Position numbers and translations under genes: made by a program. From positions 1 to 64,000 of the forward strand of contig VXNZ01000049.1 in NCBI GenBank assembly GCA_009840355.1: a stretch of 64,000 bases of DNA. The letters run 5' to 3'. Below, one piece after another: positions 8,779-17,152 of the stretch. A model generated the notes under the pieces. It had not been told where the DNA came from and searched no databases. It saw only the letters and a program-made list of their open reading frames with translations. Position 1 is the stretch's first letter. Each line of letters begins with the position of its first letter. The stretch comes from Chloroflexota bacterium (lineage in GTDB: Bacteria > Chloroflexota > Dehalococcoidia > Lucifugimonadales > JADFKI01).

Positions 8779-9213
8779 ATGGTTGCAGAGTATTACATCG
8801 AAGACTTGGCGACAGTCGGCGCGCCCCTCTGCCAGGGCTGCGGACACGAGTTGAGCCGGGACGAGATCGGCACGGTATGCGACCTGTGCATCGCCGAGGA
8901 GATCGCGGGAAGGTACGCCAGCCGCAAGGACAAGTCGGTCGTCGACATGGAAGGGCTGGATGTTATGAACACCAGCGACCCGGCTGTGTACTGGTACTGG
9001 CTGAACGTGGAGGACACTATGTTGGCGAGACCTGGAGAGCCCACGAACCTGGAGAGGCACGTCTCGACCGGCGTTGCGATCAGGTGGGCGGAGATCTATG
9101 AGGAAGACCGCAGAAAGCTGAACGAACTCTATGAGTGGTCCGGCATCGGGAAGGACACGCCGTTTGCCCAGGTGATGGGCGGGACAAGTTGCATGGCGCC
9201 GACTAGTCTCTGA
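8779..9213 (+). CDS. Small protein with four-cysteine zinc-binding motif
   Basis: 144 residues. Cys18, Cys21, Cys34 and Cys37 form a CxxC-x12-CxxC cluster typical of a small zinc ribbon. The rest is acidic and shows no family I recognise. GGAAGGAAGG lies 8 nt upstream of the ATG. The gene sits alone between the terminator at 8712 and a terminator-like hairpin at 9234. Its GC-rich codon use fits the mobile block. A role in nucleic-acid binding is possible but not shown. Confidence 0.6.
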   Translation: MVAEYYIEDLATVGAPLCQGCGHELSRDEIGTVCDLCIAEEIAGRYASRKDKSVVDMEGLDVMNTSDPAVYWYWLNVEDTMLARPGEPTNLERHVSTGVAIRWAEIYEEDRRKLNELYEWSGIGKDTPFAQVMGGTSCMAPTSL

Positions 9214-9233
9214 TCGGCATCCACTGAAGTCGT

Positions 9234-9259
9234 AGCCCCTGGCGTACTCGCCGGGGGCT
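9234..9259 (+). terminator. Terminator-like hairpin
   Basis: AGCCCCTGGCG (9234-9244) pairs with CGCCGGGGGCT (9249-9259), with one G-T pair and a 4-nt loop. It is almost a copy of the terminator at 8712 but lacks a clear T-run, so termination may be weaker. Confidence 0.6.
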
Positions 9260-9360
9260 GCTGCGTCACACGAAGCTCGAAACTACGGCGAGACTCAATC
9301 GAGACGCAGGAAACTCCAGCTTCCTGATGCCTCTGACTCCACCTTGAGACCGCTGGATTC

Positions 9361-9600
9361 ATAGACGAAATCGGCTCGTGCCGCCGTCGGAGGACAGGTG
9401 CCGAGCTGTTCTTTGAGGTCTTCAGCCAGGGCTACGAAAGGGGCTCGATAATCCCGACAAACGACGCGCGGGTCGAGATGATCGGATCGGGGAGGCTAAC
9501 AGGCGCTCTGCTGGACCTGCTTACTCACCACGCCCACGTCATAGAAATGAACGGCGACGGCTACCGCCTCAAGAGGAACAGTCGAGCCGACTCAGGATAG
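9361..9600 (+). pseudogene. istB: IstB C-terminal remnant (IS21-family helper ATPase)
   Basis: Open from 9361 to a TAG ending at 9600, with no start codon. Translation begins with IDEIG, the Walker B end of IstB. It continues after a scrambled spot with TGAELFFEVFSQGYERGS and ends LTGALLDLLTHH...MNGDGYRLK, the well-known IstB tail. The usual residues between IDEIG and TGAELFF are replaced by Ser-Cys and a run of Arg, which suggests small compensating frameshifts. The N-terminal two thirds, including Walker A, and the partner transposase IstA are missing. It is a dead insertion-sequence fragment at the edge of the GC-rich block. Confidence 0.85.
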
Positions 9601-9603
9601 CTT

Positions 9604-9620
9604 TCCGGCGTTTAGCCGGA
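9604..9620 (+). other. Hairpin TCCGGC-GTTTA-GCCGGA
   Basis: A perfect 6-bp stem just after the IstB stop, close in sequence to the leader hairpin at 8748-8762, but here no gene follows. A second small stem (AAGAGG/CCTCTT) lies at about 9629-9646. The stretch from 9601 to 9780 marks the change from GC-rich to AT-richer DNA. Confidence 0.4.
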
Positions 9621-9780
9621 CACTGCTGAAGAGGACAACTCCTCTTGACAGTTTGCGCGGACCCGATCACTGAGCACTAACACGTTGGCACTGTCAGCTA
9701 GCCATGGATTTTAGCCAATACAGTGCAACTTGTACTGTCGGATTCTGGAGATAGTAGTCAAGCCCTCCTCTATTAGGTGG

Positions 9781-11040
9781 TTAGGCTTGGTTAACCCAAG
9801 GGACGTCCTCAACAGGATAGGAGCCGCTCCTGATCAACAGGCGATTTCGGTACTTACCTGTATAGCCAAAAAGACTCAGTAGTATCAGTTCGATGTACCA
9901 CTGTCCTAATGCTGAGGCTTCGAAGCAGCCATCCAGAGAAAACCCACCAGAAGAATTATCTGCGTGAACTGTACTATTTCTCATTTCCGTTATTGCGTGC
10001 GCACCGCCTTTCCAACCTTTCTTGGCGCTCAGTGACCTTAAGACCGGCAAGCTCTCGGGGATCGCGGAATCATCTATTCCACTCTCCTTCAGTGCCTTGC
10101 TTATTCTGTATCCAGCTGCTTTCTTCGAATCTCCTCCTGACAGGATGCGATGCGACAGGCATTCCAGAGCCACTTGATTAAAGACGATGCTACTATCAAC
10201 GAATCGCGATTCATTCCCTTGCAAGTACCAGTCGATCACTCGTCTTATGGTTTCATTCCAGCCTTCCTGAGTGAATAATTGCCAAAACCCCGGAAACAAC
10301 TCTTGCAGGACATCACCTCCGGCCATTCTCGGACACCACGACTGTCTGCTTATCCATGGGGCTGTGTATCGAGGACCCCATTGAATCAACGATGGTTCAC
10401 CGTTAAAATCCAGACCCTCGACATGTGAAATACCAACATGCGATCCATGAGCGAATGAGAGGAAGACACGCAATCCATCGGTGATCGTCTGAACGTCCTC
10501 CTTGGAAAATGCTTTAGAATCCTTCCCCCCAATGACTCCAGTATGCGTGATTGCGTGGCCTCTGGATTTTCTCAGTAACTTTTCTATTTCAGCATAACCT
10601 TCGTCTGCCGCGATTTGGATTGACCAGCGAGAAGTCTCCATTTGCGTATGCGGCACCAATACCTTACTATCCCCCGCTTGGACCCATTTGTCTTGTCCAC
10701 CATAGAAAAAGGACAGGTTGATGACACTGAACCGTACTGACTGGATCGGCCTCCCTTCATCTAATGCCATGACTGGTTGACGAGACGGAATCAAAGAGCC
10801 ACTTCCACTTGAATTCATCGAATTTAAGAGCACATCGATCTCAGTTCCATTTTCAAGCTCCACTTTGTTTCCTTGTTCCACGTTCCTTAACAGTAAGGTG
10901 GGAAGGTGGTCTGACTCAAAGACTACCTCGGGACTCGGCAACATGCGCAACATCACGTTCACAGGCACCTTTACGCTATGCCCGTCTATATTAGTGATGT
11001 TGGTCTTGGACAAGGTCAATGGTTGGTTTGGTTCAGGCAT
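9781..11040 (-). CDS. HEPN-type protein (putative defence ribonuclease)
   Basis: 419 residues. The C-terminal region (about 280-400) is helical and contains Arg354-Asn-Ser-Thr-Val-His359, a match to the R-x4-H catalytic motif of HEPN ribonucleases, which often has a polar residue after Arg. The first 250 residues are a beta-rich domain of unknown family, an overall layout like ApeA-type anti-phage proteins. It is the first gene of the AT-richer defence island and is divergent from the small membrane protein and second HEPN protein. No signal peptide is seen. HEPN assignment rests on one short motif plus context, so it is moderate only. Confidence 0.5.
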   Translation of the reverse strand: MPEPNQPLTLSKTNITNIDGHSVKVPVNVMLRMLPSPEVVFESDHLPTLLLRNVEQGNKVELENGTEIDVLLNSMNSSGSGSLIPSRQPVMALDEGRPIQSVRFSVINLSFFYGGQDKWVQAGDSKVLVPHTQMETSRWSIQIAADEGYAEIEKLLRKSRGHAITHTGVIGGKDSKAFSKEDVQTITDGLRVFLSFAHGSHVGISHVEGLDFNGEPSLIQWGPRYTAPWISRQSWCPRMAGGDVLQELFPGFWQLFTQEGWNETIRRVIDWYLQGNESRFVDSSIVFNQVALECLSHRILSGGDSKKAAGYRISKALKESGIDDSAIPESLPVLRSLSAKKGWKGGAHAITEMRNSTVHADNSSGGFSLDGCFEASALGQWYIELILLSLFGYTGKYRNRLLIRSGSYPVEDVPWVNQA

Positions 11041-11550
11041 TATCGGCCCTCTGCACCTTAACTGGCGACGATTCTATGCAAGATCGCCATTAAATGTAAT
11101 TCGGGAAACTTCGAAGTTTCCGTGACCGACTTTGGTTCATTATATCAGTGGGGTGGAAGAGGGTCTCTCTGATTCTGGATCTGCCCGGAGTTCATCTTTA
11201 TGAGCACAGTTACTCTAATCGCATTGCTACACTAGCAGAACCAGACGTTGATCGGTCGACGAAGTCCCGATCAAGCTCGACGGACTGCACACAATTTAGA
11301 GATTCAGTACATTCGATGTGCCCGGCAACAAGTGGGCGAGCCGGTGAGTATCTTCCCAAACTGATAGGCAAGACTGCGGCTGGTTGGCGCGGTACTAATT
11401 CGAGCAGCACGATGAAGCAAAAAGCCGCTAAAGTTAGATGACGCGGGCCACTAGATGTGGTCCTTCACCAACGACGACTGGAGCCAAATCTGCGAACCTA
11501 GTTGGCTACTATCCCGGAATTTTGAGGAATTCAAAGGAGAATGTCGCACA
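11041..11550. other. Divergent intergenic region
   Basis: About 510 nt between two divergent genes, with no convincing ORF. It should hold the promoters of both sides, but no pair of consensus boxes stood out. Confidence 0.4.
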
Positions 11551-11793
11551 ATGTCCGTAATAGGCTACCTTCTGGGAACTCTTCTTGGTACGGTTGTCAT
11601 TGCCTGGTTAGCATCATTGCTACTCGGCAGCGCTATTGGAACTTTCAGGGTCGAACCGATCGATAGAGCGGAGTACAAGTGGTTGGCGTTCAGAGTGACT
11701 ATGCAGGTATCCGCCGCCTTAGCCGCTAGCTTTTACGGTTTCACGAATGCGGCAGATATTATTGAGGCCGTCGCTAGAATCATTCGACCGTAG
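11551..11793 (+). CDS. Small membrane protein (80 aa)
   Basis: Start chosen at ATG 11551, with AAAGGAG about 11 nt upstream; the frame is open further upstream but without a good ribosome site. Residues about 3-30 form a Gly/Leu-rich transmembrane helix and about 48-70 a second, weaker one. No family was recognised. It lies 44 nt before the second HEPN gene on the same strand, so they probably form one unit. Small membrane proteins often serve as partners or effectors in defence systems, but nothing here proves that. Confidence 0.5.
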   Translation: MSVIGYLLGTLLGTVVIAWLASLLLGSAIGTFRVEPIDRAEYKWLAFRVTMQVSAALAASFYGFTNAADIIEAVARIIRP

Positions 11794-11837
11794 TTGATCT
11801 GGAAGTCATACAGTCCCCCGAGCTAGACTTAGAAAGG

Positions 11838-13337
11838 ATGACTAGACGAAGCAGCTGGTCGACATATTCTGCTAGAAATATCCACGTCCAACTTTTCGCT
11901 AGAGCGACAGATTCAGAGGGTGGCTGGCCGGATTGTTGGCACAGGCTTACTAGCGAATCCAAGGAGTATAGAGATCAAGCGCCAAGAAATGAGCATCCTA
12001 GCGAAGTCAATCGTAACGCGATGTGCGACGAGGGATACACTGTGCTGACTGGAATTAGCGAACAGATTTACGTTGCGGAATTGACGATCCCGTCATGTTT
12101 CTATCCGAGTGGAGAAACGAGACGACCGATTTCCGATCCAAAAGGTTTTGGGATCAGCAAGGGCTACTATATCGTCCGTACCGAGGATAATTCGTCCGCC
12201 GTGGGTGGGTACACCGACATTGTCCTTGTGGTCGAATTTGTGTGTCCTGGGCTGCGGGAGGCTGAAGATCATGCCTTGAAGGTAGGCCAAGTGTTCAGTT
12301 CCCTGGTTTCTGCTTACGGAGCTTATCCCCTTCAGTCTCCACGATTGCAAAGGCTCGCCACTACGGACATCGCCGAGAATCTTATCTCTGAGCATCATTA
12401 CTGGCATCGCCAGGAACCCTATATGCTTTCCGCATTCGACCAAACAGTTGACCATCAATTCCAACAGTACATTCAGTCTATTTCTTCAATTGACGAAAAA
12501 GTGCAGCGCCAACTCCAATCAGCGATCCATTGGTATGGAATTTCCATAAGCACTGATGAACCGACGGTGAGTTATGTGGCTGCGTGGACTGGACTGGAGT
12601 GCATCGGTACGGTTCTTGATAGTATAGCACACCCCAACGGGCCCAGAGCTCGATGTGAGACGTGCAACGACAAACCTGGCGAAAAGAGAAACCGCAAGAT
12701 GGCGGGTATTCAGCATATTTTCAACGGTATCTCCAAGGGGCCATTGTCCGCGTCGCTCTCCGAAGAACTTAAGGAAAGACTTTCGAGGGAATTGCGCCGT
12801 TGCTTCTCGCCGGACGAGGCACACAGATTGCGGAGTCAAATCGTCCATGGACTAGAGGGACTTGAACCACTAAGAGAGCACAGCGCAAACCTACGACTAC
12901 ATGTCATACATGCCCTTAACGCATCTATTCAGACCATCATGGGCGTGCAGGCCAAGTCCTGGCTACCTGGGTCGGACTATGGAGTTCATCCGGATGCTCG
13001 TTACTCTCTCAGATTCAAGGGTGAGCTTAAGAGTTCTCCATATCAGGGAGAGTGGCAGTCCGCTTTACACGGTAAGGTCACAGCCGGCTCGGAGAGTGAA
13101 AAAGAGAGTCCCCAGCGCGTTCAGGAGTTCGAGTTCGAAATCAGAGCAACCGCCGCTGGCTACGTTGAGTTCAGCGGCGAGGACGTCTACAAACGCGACG
13201 ACGACATCTTCAGGATTCCTCCTGACCCTGACTGGAATGAGCATCTGTCGTGGTTCGAGAGGCTTAGTGAACCCGAATGGAAGGAGTTCATTCCCTCCGA
13301 TCCTCTAGACTCGCGAAGTCGTCCGAAAAATAACTGA
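11838..13337 (+). CDS. HEPN-type protein with possible zinc knuckle
   Basis: 499 residues. The C-terminal half resembles ApeA-like HEPN proteins: a helix with AIHWYG-type sequence near 229, an aromatic-rich AAWTGLECIG segment near 248, then Arg332-Ser-Gln-Ile-Val-His337, which fits the R-x4-H catalytic motif. Cys273 and Cys276 (CETC) could bind a metal with other residues. The N-terminal 200 residues are unassigned. AGAAAGG directly abuts the ATG at 11838, which is tight; a downstream ATG at 12021 is an alternative start. It is paired with the small membrane protein upstream. The likely role is abortive-infection RNA cleavage; this is inference from the motif and the island context. Confidence 0.5.
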   Translation: MTRRSSWSTYSARNIHVQLFARATDSEGGWPDCWHRLTSESKEYRDQAPRNEHPSEVNRNAMCDEGYTVLTGISEQIYVAELTIPSCFYPSGETRRPISDPKGFGISKGYYIVRTEDNSSAVGGYTDIVLVVEFVCPGLREAEDHALKVGQVFSSLVSAYGAYPLQSPRLQRLATTDIAENLISEHHYWHRQEPYMLSAFDQTVDHQFQQYIQSISSIDEKVQRQLQSAIHWYGISISTDEPTVSYVAAWTGLECIGTVLDSIAHPNGPRARCETCNDKPGEKRNRKMAGIQHIFNGISKGPLSASLSEELKERLSRELRRCFSPDEAHRLRSQIVHGLEGLEPLREHSANLRLHVIHALNASIQTIMGVQAKSWLPGSDYGVHPDARYSLRFKGELKSSPYQGEWQSALHGKVTAGSESEKESPQRVQEFEFEIRATAAGYVEFSGEDVYKRDDDIFRIPPDPDWNEHLSWFERLSEPEWKEFIPSDPLDSRSRPKNN

Positions 13338-13530
13338 GGGACAGGGATGCCACGGGGGTAGCAACGTTGAGAGAAATATAGAGCGCCAGTTGTGCCCCAA
13401 CCATTTCGGGTATTGGTGAATTGTAAAGCATAGACGGTTTATCGCCTTTTCGTGTCTGTTGATTTCTATGGATTTCACTACAACCTTCTGTTTCGCAACC
13501 ACAGCCTCAACGAAAGAAATCCGCCCTTCG

Positions 13531-13556
13531 GTCAGAAATCATGATATAATTCTGAC
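13531..13556. promoter_or_regulatory. Inverted repeat over a TATAAT box (probable AbiEi operator)
   Basis: GTCAGAA (13531-13537) and TTCTGAC (13550-13556) are perfect inverted arms with a 12-nt spacer. A consensus -10 box TATAAT lies at 13545-13550, inside the repeat, 25 nt before the abiEi start. AbiEi antitoxins are known to repress their own operon by binding inverted repeats at the promoter, so this is the expected site. No good -35 box was seen. Confidence 0.6.
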
Positions 13557-13574
13557 AAAGGAAATGAAAGAACG

Positions 13575-14171
13575 ATGGCCAGTCTCAAGACGAGAATCCT
13601 GCAACTCATCTCAACAATGCCGGAGGGCACAGTCTTAAATCCGAAGGCCCTTCTCCACCTCGGCAACAGAGCGGCTGTGGATCAGTCCCTGTCCCGTCTG
13701 GCCCGAAGTGGGAACTTGATGCGCGTTTGCCAAGGCGTCTATGTGCCACCAGTCAAGACACGCTTCGGCACTAGGCCGCCCGAAATCGGGAAGACTATCG
13801 AAACTCTGTCAAAAATGTGGAGTGAGACGATTGTTCCTTCCGGTGGTTCTATGGCGAATGCGCTTGGACTTACCACGCAGATACCTATCAGGCAGGTTTA
13901 TCTAACCTCCGGCCCGAGTCGAAATTTGAAGTTTGGAGAGATGTCCGTAGAACTTGTACACGCCCCGAAATGGCAGCTGGTTTCTCCGAACAGGTTATCA
14001 GGAGATGTTGTCAGAGCACTTGCCTGGATGGGACCCCAGGAGGTGGAACATTGCCTTAGTAAAGCTAGGTCGCGCCTAACTCAGGAGGACATTGACGAAC
14101 TAGCGGAAGCACGAGCTATTGTTCCGGAATGGATAGCCAAGCCGGTAAGTGAAATGATTTCAGTTGGATAA
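13575..14171 (+). CDS. abiEi: AbiEi-like antitoxin (DUF6088 type)
   Basis: 198 residues. The N-terminal 70 residues form a winged helix (LNPKALLHLGNRAAVDQSLSRL then ...GVYVPP) as in AbiEi/DUF6088 antitoxins. The following domain includes IVPSGGSMANALGL and VYLTSGPSRNLKFG, typical of this family. It is the antidote and autorepressor of a type IV toxin-antitoxin pair. Its stop overlaps the start of the toxin gene by 8 nt, so the two are translationally coupled. A palindrome covering the -10 box lies just upstream and fits autoregulation. Confidence 0.85.
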   Translation: MASLKTRILQLISTMPEGTVLNPKALLHLGNRAAVDQSLSRLARSGNLMRVCQGVYVPPVKTRFGTRPPEIGKTIETLSKMWSETIVPSGGSMANALGLTTQIPIRQVYLTSGPSRNLKFGEMSVELVHAPKWQLVSPNRLSGDVVRALAWMGPQEVEHCLSKARSRLTQEDIDELAEARAIVPEWIAKPVSEMISVG

Positions 14172-15192
14172 GACGCCATTCTATTCACTGTCGTTAGACG
14201 ACCAGAGGAACTCCTTGCTGGTAGCGGCCGGCTTTAGCGGGCGACCTGCACATCTTTTGGAAAAGGATGTCTGGGTAGTTCGGCTGTTGCACGCTCTCTT
14301 TGCAACCCGATTCACTGACAATCTGACATTCAAGGGTGGGACATCTCTGTCGAAGGCATACAGAGCAATCCGGCGATTTTCAGAAGACATCGACATAACC
14401 TACGATATCCGAGCCATAATTCCTGAATTGGTCGCAGATGCCGGCGAGGCAGCGTTACCGCCAACCCGAAGCCGGGAAAGAAGTTGGTCGCGTCAGATCA
14501 GAAGGCGACTCGACTCTTGGGTGAGCGACGAAGTGAAGCCCGCCATCGAAAGTGAATTGCTACAAGCTGGGCTGTCCACCCGGCTGGTGTCTGACGGTGA
14601 CAAGATAACTGTCGCTTATGAGCCCCTATTTCCTGACTATGGATTCGTGCGCGCCGAAGTTCTGTTGGAATTCGGCGCGCGTTCAACCGGAGAACCACGT
14701 GATCAGCGGATCGTCGAGTGCGATGCGTCTCCTTTCATTCCTGACGTAGAATTTCCATCGGCACGCCCGTGGGTAATGTCGGTCCACAGGACTTTTTGGG
14801 AAAAAGCAACCGCCATTCACGTTTTCTGCCATCAGCGTAGAGACTGGGCACAGAGGCTATCAAGGCACTGGAACGACGTGGTTAGGCTCGATGAAGCCGG
14901 CTATGCGGACAAGGCACTTGAAGATCGCGCCGAGGCCCTGAGTGTTGCTAGGCACAAGCAGATGTTCTTTCGAGAAAGAGACACCCACGGTAATTGGATT
15001 GACTACGAAGATGCCGTCAACGGGAACCTTCAGTTGGTACCCGAAGGAAATGCATATTCAGCTCTCAGATCGGACTACGAAAGGATGGTGAATGACGGGA
15101 TTTTGCTTGATGATGGTGAAGGGTTTGACGACCTGATGAATAAGTGCGCTGAATTGGAAGAAAGGGCCAACTCCTTTTTCCCACGAGCTTGA
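14164..15192 (+). CDS. abiEii: AbiEii/AbiGii-family nucleotidyltransferase toxin
   Basis: 342 residues. Near residues 53-77 is the nucleotidyltransferase core: LTFKGGTSLSKAYRAI then FSEDIDI, i.e. the GGTSL motif and the D-x-D metal site of AbiEii toxins. The N-terminal LEKDVWVVRLL is also typical. AbiEii toxins add nucleotides to RNA such as tRNA acceptor ends and stop growth upon phage infection. The TTG start at 14164 overlaps the antitoxin stop. Length is normal for the family and the active-site residues are intact, so it is probably functional. Confidence 0.88.
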   Translation: MDKTPFYSLSLDDQRNSLLVAAGFSGRPAHLLEKDVWVVRLLHALFATRFTDNLTFKGGTSLSKAYRAIRRFSEDIDITYDIRAIIPELVADAGEAALPPTRSRERSWSRQIRRRLDSWVSDEVKPAIESELLQAGLSTRLVSDGDKITVAYEPLFPDYGFVRAEVLLEFGARSTGEPRDQRIVECDASPFIPDVEFPSARPWVMSVHRTFWEKATAIHVFCHQRRDWAQRLSRHWNDVVRLDEAGYADKALEDRAEALSVARHKQMFFRERDTHGNWIDYEDAVNGNLQLVPEGNAYSALRSDYERMVNDGILLDDGEGFDDLMNKCAELEERANSFFPRA

Positions 15193-15341
15193 ACACGTGA
15201 CAAGAATGATCGAATCTCCTTGCAGCACAGCTAAGGGAAACTGCTATAGGAGAACCGATCTATCAGTGGATAGGATTCTCCTGCCATTCCGCGTCACATA
15301 GGGTTGCCTTAGCAAACCTGAGAGAGGCCGCCGAAACAACT

Positions 15342-17039
15342 TTAGAGCAACCCTAGCACTTTGGCCACACTGACCTCCTGAAGGTGACACCTCTTGAACT
15401 TCAACCCACTACCACATGGGCAGGGCTTATTCCTGCCAGTCTTGACCATTGAACGAAGTTCGCCAAGATACTCGCTCTGCGTCTGTGTGAATTGATGGGG
15501 GTACGTCTTCCATAGTTTATGTCTGGATGCTTCCAGCCCATAATGGTCGGCGTAGGCGACGCGATAGAGGAAAGGAACAACCAGACTCCTTATGAACTCC
15601 GGCAATCGAAAGGGTTTACCCGTTTCGACCTGAAATCCCAAGCAGCAGCGATTCTCAGAAAAGCCCGGGTAACAGTGCATATCTGCGATTTCTGAGATGG
15701 CTTGCTCCTGCATTATCTTCTCTATCCGACCGCCCACCTCAACGACTGTGGGCCACGGGTTGAATGTAGTGGGTTCAAAGGTGAGGCGGATCTCGATGTC
15801 GAACGCGTCGTGTATCGCAAACTGACTACAGTCTTCTCCAAGTGGAGCGAGCGGTTTCAGCAAGCCGTCATCTGGGTCGTACCTCTCCGCGAACGCCAAC
15901 CTGCCGGAAATTAGATTGCCATCAGAAACGTACGATAGTCCAGGCTGTACTTCGCGGAGCCACTGAAGGTCGCTGTCCGAAAGCCTCAGCGATACGGTCT
16001 TTGCCTCCCTATCTTGAGTCGCCACAGGGCCGGCGTACTGCGGCCTAGGCCTTACAGGCGTCGCGAATAACGCGGCTGAGCTTCTCCCACTGGGCCCACC
16101 GGACGGCTTCGGCTTGGAACCTCCTCCACCTCCATTACCGCCTCCCGACGACCCTTTCCCGAAATCGTCTCCGAACAGTTTCTGCCAAATCTTGATAGCT
16201 TCTTCACTGGACTCGGCGCCCAGTGCTTCGCGCGCTGTCTGTGCGTGAGCGTGAATTCTGGTTCTGAAATTCGCATATTTGGTCTGGTCCCAATGACGGT
16301 TAAACGTCTCGCTCGGAAGGACGGGATTCTTGATCTCCGGCATCCGGGGATTTAGCTGGAGGTAGTTATCTATCCTCGTCAAAATTGTGCATAGGGTGTC
16401 CGCATCGGTCCTTACGTTTTCGGTGTCTTTGTCCGAGGACTCAATAGCGTTCCCAGCGAGAGTAGTGAGTAGGATGGACTTGGCAGTGAAGTTGCCTTTG
16501 TGGTCTCGGAGGTACTTCAGTAGCCTGACTGCACGCTTGAGATTGCCTCCGGTTATCCGGTTCTTGTCGTTGAACCAGTCACGGTATCCATTTCCGTCCG
16601 TCGGCTCAAACTTGTTCGTGCTCCTATTGCACACATAGTGCTGGCCCCCAATCGTGACGCGCGGCACCACGTCGAGATGGAAATCTCCAGCGTAGTTGAT
16701 CGTGACGCAACGAGTCTTGCGCTGAAGTTTATCCGAGTAATTCCCGTTTTCCTTTAGAGTATCGTAAATCGCGCTGATGTAGTCTTTCGGCTCCCAGTCA
16801 TCGTTGGGATTCATTACGATCTGTATGTCAGCGTCGAATTCGGCATTCTCTTTCACCGGCTTGATGATAGTGCCGAGAGCAAACGATCCCTGTGGCTCCA
16901 TATTCTGATAGCCCTTCAGATTGTCTTTCAAGTATCTGCCTACCGCACGGACACTTTTTCTCAGTCGTTCCATCCTCGAGTCATTCACGTTTACGTGGTC
17001 TGCCAGGAATTTGCGGAAGTCTTCGCTGTTCTTCGTCAT
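15342..17039 (-). CDS. CBASS CD-NTase with E2-like domain and SEC-C tail
   Basis: 565 residues, AAGGAGA 8 nt before the ATG. Residues 1-290 are a cGAS/DncV-like nucleotidyltransferase: GSFALGT at 51-57, FDADIQIV with Asp69 and Asp71, and a third acidic residue in HLDVVPR at Asp123. A Gly/Ser/Pro-rich linker spans about 293-322. Residues about 345-510 look like an E2/RWD fold: a strand-rich part with PWPTVVEVGGRI, then His455-Cys-Tyr-Pro and Cys465-Cys-Leu-Gly, recalling the H-x-YP...CL pattern of prokaryotic E2-like proteins. The end carries a SEC-C zinc motif (Cys540, Cys542, Cys551, His552). It would make a cyclic nucleotide signal upon infection to activate the adjacent phospholipase. The E2-like assignment is tentative; the nucleotidyltransferase is firm. 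Confidence 0.85.
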   Translation of the reverse strand: MTKNSEDFRKFLADHVNVNDSRMERLRKSVRAVGRYLKDNLKGYQNMEPQGSFALGTIIKPVKENAEFDADIQIVMNPNDDWEPKDYISAIYDTLKENGNYSDKLQRKTRCVTINYAGDFHLDVVPRVTIGGQHYVCNRSTNKFEPTDGNGYRDWFNDKNRITGGNLKRAVRLLKYLRDHKGNFTAKSILLTTLAGNAIESSDKDTENVRTDADTLCTILTRIDNYLQLNPRMPEIKNPVLPSETFNRHWDQTKYANFRTRIHAHAQTAREALGAESSEEAIKIWQKLFGDDFGKGSSGGGNGGGGGSKPKPSGGPSGRSSAALFATPVRPRPQYAGPVATQDREAKTVSLRLSDSDLQWLREVQPGLSYVSDGNLISGRLAFAERYDPDDGLLKPLAPLGEDCSQFAIHDAFDIEIRLTFEPTTFNPWPTVVEVGGRIEKIMQEQAISEIADMHCYPGFSENRCCLGFQVETGKPFRLPEFIRSLVVPFLYRVAYADHYGLEASRHKLWKTYPHQFTQTQSEYLGELRSMVKTGRNKPCPCGSGLKFKRCHLQEVSVAKVLGLL

Positions 17040-17152
17040 GTCATTATCTCCTTAGATGGTAAGCCTAAGGCGGTCGCCGCGTCTTAGGCCTGAAAATGTT
17101 CTTTAGTCGGCTCATGGGTTTGATACCCATAGATTCTTCACTAGGTCAGACC

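Noticed and set aside
11148-11441. 97-codon ORF between the HEPN gene and the small membrane gene
   Set aside because: No ribosome site and no family; another ORF overlaps it on the other strand; composition looks random.
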